Assembly: GCA_963790415.1 (NCBI GenBank)
Contig: CAWBOK010000003.1
Coordinates: 930,001 to 994,000, forward strand
Origin: JAJZQZ01 sp963790415
Lineage (GTDB): Bacteria > Actinomycetota > Thermoleophilia > RBG-16-64-13
Reading direction: 5' to 3'
Length of the DNA: 64,000 nucleotides
Shown here piece after piece: positions 62,417-64,000 of the stretch. The translations under genes were made by a program, and so were the position numbers. The notes below the pieces were generated by a model, which was not told where the DNA came from, ran no database searches, and was given only the letters and a program-made list of their open reading frames with translations. How positions within the stretch are numbered: the stretch's first letter is position 1; every line of letters starts with the position of its first letter.

Positions 62417-63373
62417 ATGATCATACATAAGGAGAGAGCAGCGATCCTCCTGTTCGTGGCGGCGATCCTGGTAGTTGGAGTTCTGGCTCTTGGCGGCTGT
62501 CAGTCGGCCGATGAGACCACTACCACTTCCGCCTCCGGCGCGACCGTGACAGGAGAGACGACCACGACGGCCGGCACAGGCGCGACCACGACCACCGCCG
62601 GAACGGGGAGCACCGGTACCACGGCCCCCGGCAGCACTTCGACCACAGGCGGCCCCGAGTCGGTAGCGCCGGTATCGGAGCAGTTCAAGACCTGCACCGA
62701 CTGTCACTCCAACTTCAACGCCTTCTTGGTAGGCCAGAAGGTGCTGACGAACAATTTCAGCCACGCGGTGCATCTGAACCAGGGCATCAAGTGCGAGGAC
62801 TGCCATATAGTGCCCACGCACCAACCCGACACGATCGCGAAGCCGTCGATGCTGAAATGCTTCGAATGCCATAGTCAGGAGGCAGGCGCGAAAGCGCCAG
62901 GTGCCTGTTCCGCCTGTCACCCGCCGGACTTCCCGCTGGTGCCGGTAAATCACTCGGTTGCAGGCTGGTTGCCGCCTGCCAACGCCACCGGGGTAAAGAC
63001 CGTCACGGCCAAGCATTCCGACGCCGCCCAAAAGGACGTTGCCTACTGTCAGATGTGCCATGCAGACTCGTTCTGCCTGTCCTGTCACAAGACGCCGATG
63101 CCTCACGCGTCTGATTGGGTGCAGACCCATCCGCAGACGGTAGCCAAAGCGGGAGAAGCTTCCTGCGCGCAGTGCCACCCTGATAAGTGGCTGTGCAACG
63201 ACTGCCACCACAAGGGCTACAAGAACGACGGCACAGGTTGGACGGCGCAGCATCCGCCTATCGTGAAGACTGGGGGAACCGACGCCTGCTTCGAGTGCCA
63301 CAATCCTCTGACGTGTGCGCACTGCCACATCACCGGTCAGCTCGACATGACCCTGAAGCCTTCCGGCGGCTGA
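62417..63373 (+). CDS. Lipoprotein ten-heme cytochrome c
   Basis: 318 residues. A near-perfect ribosome binding site (GGAAGGAGGTGAT) precedes ATG 62417. Lipobox ALGGC, a long Thr/Gly linker with TTTAGTG-type repeats (about 25-85), then ten CxxCH sites (CTDCH, CEDCH, CFECH, CSACH, CQMCH, CLSCH, CAQCH, CNDCH, CFECH, CAHCH). One MPHASDW unit is related to the MPHP repeats. About 130 bases separate it from the preceding gene. The long linker would let the heme domain reach through the wall. Confidence 0.84.
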   Translation: MIIHKERAAILLFVAAILVVGVLALGGCQSADETTTTSASGATVTGETTTTAGTGATTTTAGTGSTGTTAPGSTSTTGGPESVAPVSEQFKTCTDCHSNFNAFLVGQKVLTNNFSHAVHLNQGIKCEDCHIVPTHQPDTIAKPSMLKCFECHSQEAGAKAPGACSACHPPDFPLVPVNHSVAGWLPPANATGVKTVTAKHSDAAQKDVAYCQMCHADSFCLSCHKTPMPHASDWVQTHPQTVAKAGEASCAQCHPDKWLCNDCHHKGYKNDGTGWTAQHPPIVKTGGTDACFECHNPLTCAHCHITGQLDMTLKPSGG

Positions 63374-63405
63374 TCTACGGATCTGCGGACGGGATGGAGA
63401 ACGAC

Positions 63406-63444
63406 CATGGGGCGGTCGGGACGAGAAGTCCCGACCGCCCCATG
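63406..63444. terminator. Strong hairpin ending the cytochrome island
   Basis: A perfect 15-bp stem (CATGGGGCGGTCGGG with its complement at 63430-63444) around a nine-base loop, 33 bases after the last cytochrome stop. No T-run follows, so it may protect the 3' end of the long message rather than terminate alone. Confidence 0.6.
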
Positions 63445-63472
63445 TATGTGCGTGAGTTAAAGCCGCACACCG

Positions 63473-63560
63473 CGCCGCTACGGGGGCGCGACCGAGGACG
63501 CCCTATCGCGCCGGCCAGTGCGTTCTGGAGGCCAAGGCTTCGATCTTCAACAGCCTCCTA
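63473..63560 (+). repeat. MITE-like interspersed repeat, copy C (right part only)
   Basis: From GCTACG and GCGCGACCGAGGACGCC to GATCTTCAACAGCCTCCTA, matching the right half of copy B closely. The left inverted repeat is missing. It supplies the stop codon of the minus-strand GGDEF gene (TAG, complement of CTA at 63558-63560). Confidence 0.8.
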
Positions 63561-64000
63561 GGAATTCCCCGATTGTGGGAGACCCACCGGGCGATGCTGC
63601 TTCGCCTGATAGAGTCCCGCGTCGGCGACCTGCAGCAACTCTTCGCCCTCCCGCCCATCGTCGGGGCACGCGGCGTAGCCGACGCTGACTCGCAGAGAAA
63701 TGAGGGCGTTGCCTGCTTTCAGCTTCGTCTTGTGGAGTGATTCGGCTATGCGCCGACCCACCGTCTCCACCACCGTCTTGTCGGTTTCAGGCATGAGAAC
63801 GACGAATTCGTCGCCTCCGTAACGGCAGGGGATGTCGACGTCGCGGACATTCATCTTCAACAGCATGGAGAAGTGGCGGATCGCGGCGTCTCCAGCTGGG
63901 TGACCGTGTGTATCATTGACCGACTTGAGACCATCAAGGTCGAGCATCAGCAACGCGAACGGGTGATGGTACCGTTTGAACATCTCCACGTGTCGGTCTA
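63558..64000 (-). CDS. GGDEF-domain diguanylate cyclase, N-terminus beyond the window
   Basis: The visible C-terminal ~147 residues are a GGDEF domain: LMLDLDGLKSVND, HPAGDAAI, and the active-site loop RYGGDEFVVLMP with all five signature residues, so it should make cyclic di-GMP. No RxxD inhibitory site precedes the loop (NVRDVDIPCR; no clear RxxD four to five residues before GGDEF). The reading frame continues past the right edge toward the expected sensor region. Its stop lies at the border of repeat copy C, which may have shaped the C-terminus. Confidence 0.88.
   Translation of the reverse strand, partial: DRHVEMFKRYHHPFALLMLDLDGLKSVNDTHGHPAGDAAIRHFSMLLKMNVRDVDIPCRYGGDEFVVLMPETDKTVVETVGRRIAESLHKTKLKAGNALISLRVSVGYAACPDDGREGEELLQVADAGLYQAKQHRPVGLPQSGNS

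Noticed and set aside
1..64000. CRISPR array, tRNA or rRNA genes, complete insertion sequences
   Set aside because: I found no regularly spaced direct repeats, no cloverleaf-like sequence, no rRNA motifs and no transposase reading frame.

Overview
The window is high-GC DNA that looks like the chromosome of a deep-branching, probably anaerobic actinobacterium; I cannot place it more precisely. The main pointer is a dnaK-grpE-dnaJ-hspR operon whose promoter overlaps a HspR-type HAIR operator, an arrangement typical of Actinobacteria. The Gram-positive-style envelope agrees: lipoproteins with Thr/Pro-rich linkers after the lipobox, an SLH-domain protein, a NlpC/P60 endopeptidase, a 3D-domain wall protein, and no outer-membrane porin in the window. 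Several genes are broken by single-base indels (dnaK, modA, a PIN-TPR gene, the cytochrome b subunit IV gene, two NapC-like cytochromes and others). I read most of these as sequence errors in a draft assembly.

Layout. 1-8.3 kb: a class A penicillin-binding protein (cut by the left edge), the HspR-controlled chaperone operon, three small genes and a zinc-ribbon regulator. 8.3-15.8 kb: a degenerate GGDEF-EAL protein, a SurE-HAD fusion, NAD-dependent DNA ligase, a 3D-domain protein and an orphan secretion-type ATPase, with two copies of a ~160-bp inverted-repeat-bounded element. 16-23.7 kb: molybdenum/tungsten genes: a molbindin, a structured leader RNA with terminator, the TupABC tungstate transporter, a MobA-MobB fusion, MoaA, a MoaC-MOSC fusion and MogA/MoaB. 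23.8-29.5 kb: CcsA cytochrome c maturation plus tetrapyrrole genes (sirC, hemA, hemC, cobA-hemD). 29.5-34.4 kb, mostly minus strand: a small membrane protein, a two-component system, two unknown small genes, and an aldehyde dehydrogenase preceded by a second copy of the tup leader RNA. 34.4-44.7 kb: three exported proteins carrying five sulfite-oxidase-fold domains, WtpABC, a GntR/periplasmic-binding-like regulator and ModABC with a ModE-type palindrome. 44.9-49.8 kb: hemB, a heme-synthesis radical SAM protein (AhbD-like), NlpC/P60 and a PIN-TM-TPR protein. 49.9-63.4 kb: a continuous electron-transfer island.

The island encodes a seven-heme membrane cytochrome with a Rieske/cytochrome b6/subunit IV complex, two NapC/NrfH-like cytochromes (8 and 12 hemes), two tandem pairs of seven-heme cytochrome c plus cytochrome b, and four exported 10-12-heme cytochromes. 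In total I count 84 c-type heme motifs in nine proteins. The rest of the window fits this: siroheme-route tetrapyrrole genes and AhbD supply heme, CcsA attaches it, and three separate tungstate/molybdate importers plus cofactor genes supply Mo/W enzymes. The likely picture is quinone-linked respiration passing electrons across the cell wall to an external acceptor, or taking them in from one. That role is inferred; the sequence does not name a substrate.
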